Positions 23,896 through 32,584 of a stretch of DNA of 42,230 nt are shown here, piece by piece; within the stretch, counting starts at the first letter, position 1, and each line of letters begins with the position of its first letter. Both the position numbers and the translations under genes were made by a program. The notes beneath the pieces were generated by a model that saw only the letters and a program-made list of their open reading frames with translations, searched no databases and was not told the origin of the DNA. The DNA is from JBBRMY01 sp038230595 (GTDB lineage: Bacteria; Bacteroidota; Ignavibacteria; Tepidaquicellales; Tepidaquicellaceae): positions 1 through 42,230 of the forward strand of contig JBBRMY010000008.1 of NCBI GenBank assembly GCA_038230595.1, written 5' to 3'.

Positions 23896-25197
23896 ATGCC
23901 TTTACTTCTAAAAAATATTTCGCAGCTTATAACCTGCAGAAGTGATTCTTTATCTGCTAGGCGCGGTAAGGCTCAGGGTGATATTGGAGAGCTTAGAAAT
24001 GTTAATGTTTTTATTTCTGATGATAAAATAGATTTTATCGGCAGCGATCATGAACTGAAAAAATTCCTCACTTCATATTTTCATCCTCTTTACAAATCCG
24101 ATTCCGGGTTTGATCTTAAATATTACAATGAAATTGACTGTACCAATAAAGTCGTAACACCCGGCTTTATTGATTCCCATACACATCTTGTTTTTGCCGG
24201 AAGCCGTTCAGATGAATATGAAATGCGCATAGCAGGAAAAACATATGAAGAGATCGCAGCTTCAGGGGGAGGAATTGCTTCAACTGTTTCTGCCGTAAGA
24301 AATGCTTCGAAAGAAGAATTAATTTCCAATTCCAATAAAAGATTAAAAAAATTCCTTCAGTGCGGTACAACAACTCTGGAAGCTAAGTCAGGTTATGGTC
24401 TTAATACTGAAAATGAGCTAAAGCTTCTTGAAGTAATAAAAGAGGTCGGTGATAATAATTCGTTCGGTGCAGATATACTTCCAACATTTTTAGGAGCTCA
24501 TTCAATTCCAAAAGAGCTTTCAAAGAATGATTATATAGATCTGATCTGCAATGAAATGATCCCGAAAGTCTCTGAAAAGAAGCTCGCAGTCTTTATTGAT
24601 GTATTTTGTGAAGTGAATTATTTCACAAAAGAAGAAACCGAAAAAATTCTTAAATGCGGAAAAAGCTTTGGACTAACAGGTAAAATTCATACAGATCAGT
24701 TTAATTCTATCGGAGGTGTTGATGCAGCAATAAATTCCGGTGCAATTTCTGTTGATCACCTTGAAGTTTTGAACGATGCAGATATTGCAAAGCTTTCCAA
24801 AACCGATATAATTGCTACACTTCTACCCGGAGTATCTTATTTCCTTAACATCTCATATCCGCCTGCAAGGAAATTAATTGAAAGCAATGTGCCGGTGGTA
24901 CTGGGAACAGATTTTAATCCCGGAAGCTGTATGACTGAAAACCTACAGATGATAATGTCTCTGGCTTCGGTAAAGATGAAAATGACTTCAGAAGAAATAT
25001 TGAACGCTGTAACATTTAATGCTGCATGCGCACTTAGTATTCAAAACAAAGTTGGAAGCATTGAAACAGGAAAGCTTGCTGACATTTTAATCTTTGATGT
25101 CACATCATACAAGGATATTGTCTATAACTTTGGAGTTAATAATATTCAGCATGTTATAAAAAAAGGTAAAGTACTAACAGATCTTTTCACTTCTTAA
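23896..25197 (+). CDS. hutI: Imidazolonepropionase
   Basis: The third step of histidine degradation: it hydrolyses 4-imidazolone-5-propionate to N-formiminoglutamate in the cytoplasm. The 433-residue protein is a metal-dependent amidohydrolase. Metal ligands are in place: His95 and His97 in DSHTH, His265 in HTDQFN and Asp339 in GTDFNPGS. Family segments FAGSRSDEYEMRIAGKTYEE, GGGIASTVSAVR, EAKSGYGLN and LPTFLGAHSIP are all present. The N-terminal beta-sandwich (LLLKNISQLITC) has a loop slightly longer than usual. It follows the OppD-type gene by 6 bp and precedes a GNAT gene by 5 bp. hutH, hutU and hutG are not in the window, so the pathway is scattered. Confidence 0.93.
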   Translation: MPLLLKNISQLITCRSDSLSARRGKAQGDIGELRNVNVFISDDKIDFIGSDHELKKFLTSYFHPLYKSDSGFDLKYYNEIDCTNKVVTPGFIDSHTHLVFAGSRSDEYEMRIAGKTYEEIAASGGGIASTVSAVRNASKEELISNSNKRLKKFLQCGTTTLEAKSGYGLNTENELKLLEVIKEVGDNNSFGADILPTFLGAHSIPKELSKNDYIDLICNEMIPKVSEKKLAVFIDVFCEVNYFTKEETEKILKCGKSFGLTGKIHTDQFNSIGGVDAAINSGAISVDHLEVLNDADIAKLSKTDIIATLLPGVSYFLNISYPPARKLIESNVPVVLGTDFNPGSCMTENLQMIMSLASVKMKMTSEEILNAVTFNAACALSIQNKVGSIETGKLADILIFDVTSYKDIVYNFGVNNIQHVIKKGKVLTDLFTS

Positions 25198-25202
25198 AAG
25201 TA

Positions 25203-25697
25203 ATGCTTACAACATTCCCAAAAATACTCCCTGTTCTCGAAACTGATAGACTTATACTTCGAATAGTAAAAGACTCTGATCTTGAATATATTATTCCAAT
25301 TATTTTTTGTGAAGGAGTAACTGCAACTGATTTTGATTCAGCAAAAATGCTGATGCAAAAGATCTACTCAAAGTTTGATGAAAAGACTTTGCTCCATTGG
25401 GGAATGGCTCTTAAGGAAAATGATAAAGTTGTAGGCGGCGTTGGTTTTTACCGTGGTTTTGAAAATAATATTGGTGAGATTGGATATATCATAATGCCTG
25501 AATATAGAAATAAAGGATTGGTTAACGAAGCTTGTCTTGCTCTTATTGATTATGCTCTGAAAATTTTAAAGCTTGAAAATATTTCTGCATATACAACAGA
25601 AGACAATAGCGGTTCAAAAGCAGTACTGAAAAGACTAAACTTCACTCAGGTTCCGTCAGAAAAGGAAGATCTTATCAAATATTTGTTGAAGCCTTGA
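25203..25697 (+). CDS. GNAT-family N-acetyltransferase (RimJ/RimL-like), first of two
   Basis: A 164-residue acetyl-CoA-dependent acetyltransferase. The opening LETDRLILRIVKDSDLEYI is typical of the RimJ/RimL type. The acetyl-CoA-binding segment is EIGYIIMPEYRNKGLVNEAC (about 94-113), with R-x-x-G/A in PEYRNKGL, followed by YALKILKLENISAYTTEDN and GSKAVLKRLNF. Substrates in this group include ribosomal-protein N termini, aminoglycosides and small amines; none can be assigned here. It starts 5 bp after hutI, and its stop codon overlaps the start of the second GNAT gene, so the four genes 22876-26236 probably form one mRNA. Confidence 0.85.
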   Translation: MLTTFPKILPVLETDRLILRIVKDSDLEYIIPIIFCEGVTATDFDSAKMLMQKIYSKFDEKTLLHWGMALKENDKVVGGVGFYRGFENNIGEIGYIIMPEYRNKGLVNEACLALIDYALKILKLENISAYTTEDNSGSKAVLKRLNFTQVPSEKEDLIKYLLKP

Positions 25698-26236
25698 AAA
25701 AATTTACATTAAGCTCTGAACGTTTATTATTAAGAAACCTCAAAGAATCCGATTTAGATGATTTTCTCGTTTATCGCTCAGATCCTGAAGTAACTAAGTA
25801 TCAGGGCTTTGGAGTTTTTGACAGAAAAAAAGCTGAGGAGTTTATTCTTTCCCAAAAAGATATGGAGTTTGGAATTGAAGGTGAATGGATTCAATTAGGG
25901 ATCATATTAATAAACGAGAACAAGCTGGTCGGTGACTGTGCAGTCAATGTCAGATCAAAGAAAGCGCAGATCGGCTGCACCATTTCAAAAAAATATCAGC
26001 GAAAAGGAATTGCAAAAGAAACTGTTCTTATGTTAATGAAATATTTGTTTGAAGAATTTAAAGTAAGTATTATCATTGAAGCTGCAGACGAAGAAAATAT
26101 TGCCTCGCTAAAATTAGTTGAAAGCATGGGATTTGTAAAAAATTGTCTGGTTATAAATGGTTCATTTATAAATGGAGAATTCCGGAATGATATACAATAC
26201 TCCATGACGAAACAAGATTGGTTGATTAAAAAATGA
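25694..26236 (+). CDS. GNAT-family N-acetyltransferase (RimJ/RimL-like), second of two
   Basis: A 180-residue acetyltransferase similar in fold to the gene before it. The N-terminal strand is LSSERLLLRNLKESDLDDFL; the acetyl-CoA motif is IGCTISKKYQRKGIAKETV with R-K-G in KYQRKGIA; the last part is EAADEENIASLKLVESMGF. The start is TTG at 25694 (MKKFTL), which overlaps the previous TGA as TTGA, so translation is probably coupled. The two GNATs are clearly different in sequence and are probably not a recent duplication. The substrate is unknown. It closes the operon headed by the OppD-type ATPase; no terminator hairpin is visible in the 107 bp that follow. Confidence 0.85.
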   Translation: MKKFTLSSERLLLRNLKESDLDDFLVYRSDPEVTKYQGFGVFDRKKAEEFILSQKDMEFGIEGEWIQLGIILINENKLVGDCAVNVRSKKAQIGCTISKKYQRKGIAKETVLMLMKYLFEEFKVSIIIEAADEENIASLKLVESMGFVKNCLVINGSFINGEFRNDIQYSMTKQDWLIKK

Positions 26237-26343
26237 AAGTACAATATCAACTTAAATGAACAAATATACTTTAAAGCGCCGAAGTATCAGTATATAATAG
26301 AACATTAATACTAATTATTTTATTGTTGTAAAAGAATCCTTCA

Positions 26344-27510
26344 ATGAAAATTCTAACTAATATGATATTACTAATTGTTCTGATGTTTTTGAATGCATGC
26401 TCACCTAAACCTAAATCACCGGATTCGAGTATTCAGCCTACAGAGATCCCTGCTAAAAAAGAGAAAGATGTAGAATATAAAGTTGAAACATATATAAAAA
26501 ATCTTACTGTTCCATGGAGCATTGTATTTACATCTCCGGATAGAATTCTCGTCACTGAACGAATTGGAAAAGTCCGGATAATTAAAAATGGTGTTCTTCT
26601 TTCACAGCCTGCTATTGAGATCGCAGAGGTTTCTACAGGTTCTGAAGAAGGTTTAATGGGACTAGCTCTTGATCCTGATTACCCTAATAATAAATATGTA
26701 TATCTTTGTTATGCATATCTTAAAGGCGGAGATGGTAATAACATGCGTACAAAGATAAAGCGCTACACAGATAACAATGATCTTTTAATTGATGCAAATC
26801 TAACTCTCATAGATGACCTCCCCGCTTCAAAAAATCATTGCGGCGGAAGAATTAAATTCGGACCGGATGGTAAACTGTATATAACTGCAGGTGATGCAAC
26901 TGAAAAAGAGTTGGCACAGGATCTTTCAAAGCTGAACGGAAAGATCTTAAGAATTAATTCCGATGGTTCAATACCGGCCGATAATCCTTTTCCGAATTCT
27001 CCTGTCTGGGCATATGGAGTAAGAAATCCACAGGGAATCGATTGGTTTCCCGGTACAAACGTAATGATTGAATCTGAGCATGGTCCTTCAGGATTTGACG
27101 GACCCGGCGGCGGCGATGAAGTAAATATAATTGAGAAAGGTAAGAATTATGGGTGGCCGGTAGTTTCCCATACCAGAACTAAAGAGGGTTTGGAATCGCC
27201 TATAATTGTTTTTACCCCTGCTGAAGCTCCCGGCTCAGGTATGCTCTATAAGGGAAATATTTTTCCACAGTATAAAAATAATTTTTTCTTTGGATGTCTC
27301 AGAGGACAGGGAATTATGAGAATTGTTATGGATGCTAATGATCCGAAAAAAGTTTTATCTTACGAAAAATTAAATGGTATTGATGTAGGAAGGATAAGAG
27401 ATGTAGTTGAAGGTCCCGATGGTTATATTTACTTTTCCACAAGTAATAAAGATGGAAGGGGAAATCCTGCAAATGATGATGACAAAATATACGTTATAAA
27501 GCCCAAATAA
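26344..27510 (+). CDS. PQQ-type sugar dehydrogenase lipoprotein (glucose/sorbosone dehydrogenase family)
   Basis: A 388-residue secreted lipoprotein. The signal peptide ends in a lipobox, FLNAC (lipidated Cys at 19), followed by a Pro/Lys-rich linker. The rest is a six-bladed propeller of the soluble aldose sugar dehydrogenase family: TVPWSIVFTSPDRILVTER, EGLMGLALDPDYPNNKYVY, HCGGRIKFGPDGKLYITAGD, YGVRNPQGIDWFPG, ESEHGP and GGGDEVNIIEKGKNYGWP. These segments supply the catalytic His (NHCGG), the PQQ-binding residues and the calcium site in related enzymes. It should oxidise aldoses in the periplasm, passing electrons through PQQ. It starts a three-gene unit, with the TMEM175-type gene 13 bp downstream. 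Confidence 0.9.
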   Translation: MKILTNMILLIVLMFLNACSPKPKSPDSSIQPTEIPAKKEKDVEYKVETYIKNLTVPWSIVFTSPDRILVTERIGKVRIIKNGVLLSQPAIEIAEVSTGSEEGLMGLALDPDYPNNKYVYLCYAYLKGGDGNNMRTKIKRYTDNNDLLIDANLTLIDDLPASKNHCGGRIKFGPDGKLYITAGDATEKELAQDLSKLNGKILRINSDGSIPADNPFPNSPVWAYGVRNPQGIDWFPGTNVMIESEHGPSGFDGPGGGDEVNIIEKGKNYGWPVVSHTRTKEGLESPIIVFTPAEAPGSGMLYKGNIFPQYKNNFFFGCLRGQGIMRIVMDANDPKKVLSYEKLNGIDVGRIRDVVEGPDGYIYFSTSNKDGRGNPANDDDKIYVIKPK

Positions 27511-27523
27511 TTCAAAATAATAA

Positions 27524-28234
27524 ATGTTCAGAAAAGCGCTAAATCAGAATAAGATCGAAAAAAAAGATGATTTTAAATGGAGGTCTCATGAAATTACACG
27601 CATCGAAGCTTTTACGGATGCTGTTTTTGCTTTCGCAGTTACTCTTCTTGTAGTTTCCCTTGAGGTTCCGAATACTTACGACGAACTTGCACATAAAATG
27701 AAGGGATTTTTCGTTTTTGCAGTTGGATTTGCTCTTCTGATGCAGATCTGGTATGCTCAGTTTGTGTTTTTCAGAAGATATGGCTTGCAGGACCTGAAAA
27801 CAATTCTTCTAAATCTTGTTCTTATCTTCGTTGTATTATTCTATGTTTATCCTTTGAAATTTGTTTTCAGACTTATTCTTCCGGGTGAAGGAATAATTTC
27901 CATTTCTTCTCCTCAGGTCAGGGAGCTTATGGTAATCTATGGAATTGGCTTTATAGCTATTTACCTCTGCTTCGTTCTGCTTTATCATCATGCTTTGAAG
28001 CAGGCTGAAGCTTTACATCTTAATGAAAAGGAAATATTTGATACTAAGACTAAATTTCATGGCAACATAATCATGGCATGTATAGGTCTGTTCTCAGTTT
28101 TAACTGCTTTAATTTTACCCTACGGTTACTCCGGTCTTTCCGGCTTTGTTTATATTCTTATTTCTCCGGTTCTTACAATATTTTTTTCTAAAAGACATTC
28201 AAAAAAAAGACAGATGTTCCCGGAAACAGTATGA
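27524..28234 (+). CDS. TMEM175-type potassium channel (DUF1211)
   Basis: A 236-residue membrane protein with six predicted transmembrane helices. Helix 1 carries the family signature region RIEAFTDAVFAFAVTLLVVS (about 25-44), where F-T/S-D forms the pore-lining constriction of bacterial TMEM175 channels. The others follow at about 62-82, 92-112, 138-160, 184-200 and 205-222, ending in a strongly basic tail (FFSKRHSKKRQM). Bacterial TMEM175 proteins form tetrameric potassium-permeable channels lacking a classical selectivity filter. Here Ser of the usual FSD is Thr. The gene sits between the sugar dehydrogenase (13 bp) and the PIG-L deacetylase (4-bp ATGA overlap). The family call is good and the physiological role is open. 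Confidence 0.85.
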   Translation: MFRKALNQNKIEKKDDFKWRSHEITRIEAFTDAVFAFAVTLLVVSLEVPNTYDELAHKMKGFFVFAVGFALLMQIWYAQFVFFRRYGLQDLKTILLNLVLIFVVLFYVYPLKFVFRLILPGEGIISISSPQVRELMVIYGIGFIAIYLCFVLLYHHALKQAEALHLNEKEIFDTKTKFHGNIIMACIGLFSVLTALILPYGYSGLSGFVYILISPVLTIFFSKRHSKKRQMFPETV

Positions 28235-28914
28235 AAAAAACTATTCTTGCATTCGCAGCGCACCCCGATGATCTTGAATTCGGATGCTGCATTACTATTA
28301 AAGATCTTATTAAAATGGGGTACGAAGCACATTATGTGATTGCAACTGCAGGAGATAATGGATTTAAAGGAAAAAACATAAGCAAGAAAAAAAGAATTAA
28401 GGTCAGAGAAAAAGAGCAGCTTGAAGCCGCTAAAGCTACAGGAGTTCACAAGGTTTATTTCTGGGGATTTGAAGATGGATTTTTAAAATACAATGATGCT
28501 CTGAGAAAAAAAATTACACAGATAATTAAAAAAGTTAGACCTGAAATTGTTTTTACTTTTGATCCGGCTAACAGAGACTGGGACAATTTAAATCTTTTAC
28601 ACAGAGATCACAGGATTATATCAGAAGCAGTTTGTGACGGAGTGTTTGCAGCAAAAAATGCTTTTATTTATAAAAGTAAATTTGAACCTCATAAGGTTTC
28701 TAAAATGCTTTTTTTCGGGTCTAATAAACCGGATTATTTTACGGATATTACTGATAGAGTGGATGAGAAAATGGATATAATACATTGCCACAGATCGCAA
28801 TTCACTGACTTCGACAAATTCAGAAAGGCTTTTGCTGAATTTTTTATGAGAGATAGTAATAAATTTAAATATTCAGAATCATTCAGAGAACTGAATGTTC
28901 TGACTCTTACTTGA
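28231..28914 (+). CDS. PIG-L/LmbE-family zinc deacetylase
   Basis: A 227-residue cytoplasmic metal-dependent deacetylase of the family that acts on N-acetylglucosamine-type substrates (GlcNAc-PI, mycothiol and bacillithiol precursors). The zinc motif AHPDD is at 10-14 (AAHPDDLEFGCC), with the catalytic Asp in it, and the third ligand is in LLHRDHRIISEA. The VRPEIVFTFDPANRD and HRSQF segments are also typical. The start overlaps the TMEM175-type gene stop by 4 bp (ATGA), so it is the last gene of this operon. Its stop abuts that of the convergent HisA-like gene with no gap. The substrate is not assigned; a role in thiol or glycan metabolism is possible. Confidence 0.9.
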   Translation: MKKTILAFAAHPDDLEFGCCITIKDLIKMGYEAHYVIATAGDNGFKGKNISKKKRIKVREKEQLEAAKATGVHKVYFWGFEDGFLKYNDALRKKITQIIKKVRPEIVFTFDPANRDWDNLNLLHRDHRIISEAVCDGVFAAKNAFIYKSKFEPHKVSKMLFFGSNKPDYFTDITDRVDEKMDIIHCHRSQFTDFDKFRKAFAEFFMRDSNKFKYSESFRELNVLTLT

Positions 28915-29679
28915 TCATTTTACTTTTGGAAGATCGAGACAAGAATCATTCTTTTCCTGTTCGCGCCATATCTGTTGGCATGGAAAGCGGTTCTCGTATA
29001 AAGCTCTCGACATCATAATAGAATCAACTCCTATCTTTTCAAGATCTTTCAAAGCATACAGATCTTTATAATCACGAAATCCTCCAGCGGCAGTAATTTT
29101 TAAATTCGTTTTCAATGCAAGTTCAGAAATTTTTTCAACATTCGGACCAAGCAGCGTTCCAACTCTGCCTATATCCTGGTAGATAAGACGTTTCACTCCC
29201 ATTGATTTCATTTCCATAGCAAATTCAATTGCACCAATCGGAAATTCCGAGATCCAGCCATCCATCATTACTTTATCCATATTTTCATCAATGCAGATTA
29301 CAAGCTTTCCTGCTCCAAATTTTTTAATGATATCCTCTATCATTTTTCTGTTCGTAAGCGCTGCAGTACCGATAACGATCCTGTAAACGCCGAGCTCTTT
29401 CATTATGAATTCAGCAGTTTCGAAATCCCGTATCCCCCCGCCAAGCTGTATAGGTATATCTATGGAATTGCAGATGTGCTTTATCAGCTCGAGATTTTTC
29501 ATATCTCCGTATAAAGCTCCATCCAGATCAGTTATATGAAGAGTTTTAAAGTTTTCTTTTCTGAAAAGTCTTGCAGTTACTTCAGGGTCAGTGCAATAAT
29601 AATTAGTAAGATTGCCTAATCCTTGTATCTTTGTGACGGTTTTACCGTCTTTAATATCTATTACAGGTATTACTAACAT
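28915..29679 (-). CDS. hisA: HisA-like ProFAR isomerase-family protein with altered active site
   Basis: HisA isomerises ProFAR to PRFAR in histidine synthesis, in a TIM barrel with two phosphate sites. This 254-residue protein matches it throughout: IPVIDIKDGK (Asp8 equivalent), HITDLDGA, IQLGGGIRDFETAE and VIGTAAL, VICIDENMDKV (Asp131, like E. coli Asp129), ITAAGGFRD and IMMSRALYEN. But the segment that reads TDISRDG in E. coli is QDIGRVG here, so the catalytic acid (Asp176 in E. coli/Salmonella) is Val173 and Thr171 is Gln168. The C-terminus adds about 20 residues with two Cys (PCQQIW, DSCLD). No other his gene is nearby; it follows the propeller gene by 21 bp. It may be a weak or repurposed HisA. 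Confidence 0.82.
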   Translation of the reverse strand: MLVIPVIDIKDGKTVTKIQGLGNLTNYYCTDPEVTARLFRKENFKTLHITDLDGALYGDMKNLELIKHICNSIDIPIQLGGGIRDFETAEFIMKELGVYRIVIGTAALTNRKMIEDIIKKFGAGKLVICIDENMDKVMMDGWISEFPIGAIEFAMEMKSMGVKRLIYQDIGRVGTLLGPNVEKISELALKTNLKITAAGGFRDYKDLYALKDLEKIGVDSIMMSRALYENRFPCQQIWREQEKNDSCLDLPKVK

Positions 29680-29700
29680 ATTATTTGTAACAAATATTTG

Positions 29701-31971
29701 TTAATTTTGATTTCTTATTACAACCACTTTTCCAACTCCAACCTTACTTCCATCCTTATTATATGCAACAACCATATAAACTCCTGAAGGCACATTATTC
29801 CCATTTTTATCAGCTCCGTTCCATTTAGCTATCTTTCCTCCCGGAGTATCAAATTCGTTCATGATTTCTCCGTTAAGGGACATTATCTTGATAACTGAAT
29901 TCTCAACAAGCCCGTCTATATTCAAACTATTAGAAGTCGAGAGTAAGAATGGATTTGGAGAGCAGATGATCTTATCAAACGCAGCTACAGGCTCAATTGC
30001 ATTTGTTTTTAATGCGGATAAGCCTTTCTGTGTTCCAAAATACGCCTTACCATTCTTGCTGCTTATAACAATTGAATTTATTTTATCGTCAAGTATAGGA
30101 CTGTTCTTCGTGTTGAATTGCTCTATTAGTGTTGAGCCGTCAGCTGAAAAATGGAACACGCCGTTATTTTCAGTACCAACCCATTTTTCATTCAGAATAT
30201 CATTCTTAAGTGATCTGCAATTCTCTGTAAAAGGAACTCTCAGATTTCCTGAAATGATCCCTAGCTTTTGAAAGGGCGGTTTGTTATTTGGATTTTGAAT
30301 AGCTGCCAGTGGATTTGATAGAATGAAAACACCATTGTTAGTTGTTATCCAGACTTCATTGTTCTTTTCAACAATTATATCTTTAACATCCGTTATACCA
30401 CCGCCGGGAAACTCACTTAAATTATAAAAGCCGGTGATATCATCTGAACTATTATCGAGAGTTCCATTCTCATTAAAGAAATATACACCACGAGGTGAAA
30501 GTGAAACTGACACAGCCCACTTAGTATTGTAATTATCTATTGCAAGACTTGTTAAATTAGCTGATCCGAAAATAGGCGGGTTTGGCATTCCTCTCCATTG
30601 AGTTCCGTCATAAACGTACAGCGACTTACTGGTATTTGTCTGAAATACTGCAGTCCATAAATTCCCGGTATTATCAAATGCTCCCCCTGTTAAAGTACAA
30701 TATAAAGGGTGAGTTTCATCTATACCCGGAAGCTTTGCATTGCTTGGATTAAAATTAAAAATATCATTTCCTGAGATCCTTGTTGCTCCTCCGCCAAAGC
30801 TCAAAGCCCATACAACATTATTTCCGATAACAATAGTTCTGAAATCATTTGCAGTCCCTATCTGCGGATAAGTAGTAGTGTTATAATTTGTCCACTGAAT
30901 TCCGTCATATTTATAAAATCCATCATTGCCTCCGCCTGCTCCCCAGATATTTCCGTTTGCATTGTCAACATTTACGTTTAGAAAGCTATTTGAATTCGGA
31001 CCATCAGGTGCTTTAAATTCATACGCTCCTCCATTAAGACTGATCAGCAGACCCTGTTTGCTGGTTCCATATATAATTTTTGGATTTCCTGCTATTATAG
31101 CAATTCCTGAGTTTGAAATATCAGAAATAATATTTACATAATCTTCCTGATTAAAATAATAACTGGCACCATCTCGGGCGAAATACAATTTACCTTGAGA
31201 AGCTTTTATAGAAGTAACATTCGGACCTGAGTTAATATCCTGAAGCAATGTTCCATTATAGTAAGATATCCCAAGAGTTGATCCAAAAAATATTTTATTG
31301 TTATATACTTCAACTGTTTTTACATTATTCGCTGCATTCCCTGACTGGTTAGCAGTCCATGTTCCGGGATTATTTAAATTTGTATTTATCAGAGGAGCAT
31401 AAGCTACTCCGAAATTTGTAGCAGCAAAAATTGAATCCCTGTTCACAAGAATAGAGTTTACCGGAGATTTATCAGGTAATGCGCCCAGCTTATAATAAGG
31501 AGCATCAACAAAGTTAAAATTAGAAATGTTTATTTTCTGAATGCCATACCCTGTTCCTACGAACATAAAATTTCCATACTGATAAAATGAATTTACAGAA
31601 CGGTTATTCTCGCTAGAAAGCTTTATATCATATATATACTTGAAGCTGTTTGCCGTAAGGTCAAGAATTGATATTGAGCCGTCAGATGCACCGATCCATA
31701 ATCTATCCTGGCTGTCCACTGTTAAGCAATTAATATCAATACTGATAAGTCCATTGAGATTTGTATACTTCTGAAATGTATTTGTTGAAGTATTGTATGA
31801 GAACAAGCCGCCGGTAGTTGCAGCAAATACAAAAGGCGTACTTGGGCTGATCGCAATTGCTTTTACGCTCTTCATATTAGTGAAATTTTCCCACTGTCTT
31901 GTCTGTGAAAAAACATTAGAGCTTATAAAAAATAATATAGCTGCAAGTAATATTCCCTGAAATAATCTCAT
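29701..31971 (-). CDS. Secreted beta-propeller protein with a C-terminal type IX/FlgD-like sorting domain
   Basis: A 756-residue exported protein. I use the ATG at 31971, giving MRLFQGILLAAILFFISSNVFS before QTRQW, rather than an earlier in-frame ATG at 32004 that would add 11 polar residues before the signal peptide. The body has many W-x-G or strand-turn repeats of the two-component-regulator propeller type (AATTGGLFSYNTSTN, DRLWIGASDGSISILD, EVWITTNNGVFILS, KWVGTENNGVFHFS, KAYFGTQKGLSAL), predicting one or two beta-propellers. The last 85 residues are an Ig-like sorting domain (CSPNPFLLSTSNSLNID, then VIKIMSLNGEIMNEFD, NGNNVPSGVYMVVAYN), diverged from the YPNPFNP type. The HisA-like gene follows by 21 bp. 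Confidence 0.85.
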   Translation of the reverse strand: MRLFQGILLAAILFFISSNVFSQTRQWENFTNMKSVKAIAISPSTPFVFAATTGGLFSYNTSTNTFQKYTNLNGLISIDINCLTVDSQDRLWIGASDGSISILDLTANSFKYIYDIKLSSENNRSVNSFYQYGNFMFVGTGYGIQKINISNFNFVDAPYYKLGALPDKSPVNSILVNRDSIFAATNFGVAYAPLINTNLNNPGTWTANQSGNAANNVKTVEVYNNKIFFGSTLGISYYNGTLLQDINSGPNVTSIKASQGKLYFARDGASYYFNQEDYVNIISDISNSGIAIIAGNPKIIYGTSKQGLLISLNGGAYEFKAPDGPNSNSFLNVNVDNANGNIWGAGGGNDGFYKYDGIQWTNYNTTTYPQIGTANDFRTIVIGNNVVWALSFGGGATRISGNDIFNFNPSNAKLPGIDETHPLYCTLTGGAFDNTGNLWTAVFQTNTSKSLYVYDGTQWRGMPNPPIFGSANLTSLAIDNYNTKWAVSVSLSPRGVYFFNENGTLDNSSDDITGFYNLSEFPGGGITDVKDIIVEKNNEVWITTNNGVFILSNPLAAIQNPNNKPPFQKLGIISGNLRVPFTENCRSLKNDILNEKWVGTENNGVFHFSADGSTLIEQFNTKNSPILDDKINSIVISSKNGKAYFGTQKGLSALKTNAIEPVAAFDKIICSPNPFLLSTSNSLNIDGLVENSVIKIMSLNGEIMNEFDTPGGKIAKWNGADKNGNNVPSGVYMVVAYNKDGSKVGVGKVVVIRNQN

Positions 31972-32142
31972 ATTTGTAAATTTTTCTGTTAAAGTTATTA
32001 TCAAAAAGCCGTAAATACTGTAGCTTTAATTCATCGAACTATAAAGATATAATTTCTAAGATATAAGTTCTAATCAATTTGATCTAAGTCTTACGATGGT
32101 AAAAATAGTAGAGATGTGCTATAAAATGAAGTTTGAAGTAGT

Positions 32143-32451
32143 TTAAAATAAATTATCCATTGCATCCTGTAGCTCAGATTTGGTATGCATATCGTTTTGA
32201 GATGCTGCTACGAAAATCCCCTGATTGTAAATTTTTCTGGCTCTTTCAATATCAGCTCTGTCTTCCAGGAGCTTTCCATACTGATAATAAGCAGCTACAT
32301 AGTCCGGATTATTATCTACAAGATCAATAAAGATCTCTTCAGCTTTATCAGTTTCTCCATCAGAAACATATTCAAGAGCTAAAGCGTACTTTGTAAAAGT
32401 ATCATTTGGCTCGTTCTTCAGTATCATTTTCAGTGTATCCACACGGCTCAT
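32143..32451 (-). CDS. Small tetratricopeptide-repeat protein
   Basis: A 102-residue cytoplasmic protein with two TPR-like helical pairs: DTFTKYALALEYVSDGETDKAEEIFIDLVDN (about 17-47) and YVAAYYQYGKLLEDRADIERARKIYNQGI (about 51-79), plus capping helices. The positions of the Ala, Tyr and Leu residues fit TPR consensus. Such small TPR proteins mediate protein-protein contacts. The gene is transcribed divergently from the ubiquitin-like operon across a 133-bp gap, so shared regulation is possible, though no partner relation is shown. A 171-bp AT-rich gap separates it from the propeller gene start. Confidence 0.8.
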   Translation of the reverse strand: MSRVDTLKMILKNEPNDTFTKYALALEYVSDGETDKAEEIFIDLVDNNPDYVAAYYQYGKLLEDRADIERARKIYNQGIFVAASQNDMHTKSELQDAMDNLF

Positions 32452-32584
32452 AAAATACTATTTCATGCATTCTAACATGATCAAATATTACGGTTTTAAT
32501 CCTTAAAGTCAATCAAAATTCATTAGCCTTGCCTCTGCTCTCTTATTCCATTTAAGTATTATTAAAAAAAAGATAACTTACAGT

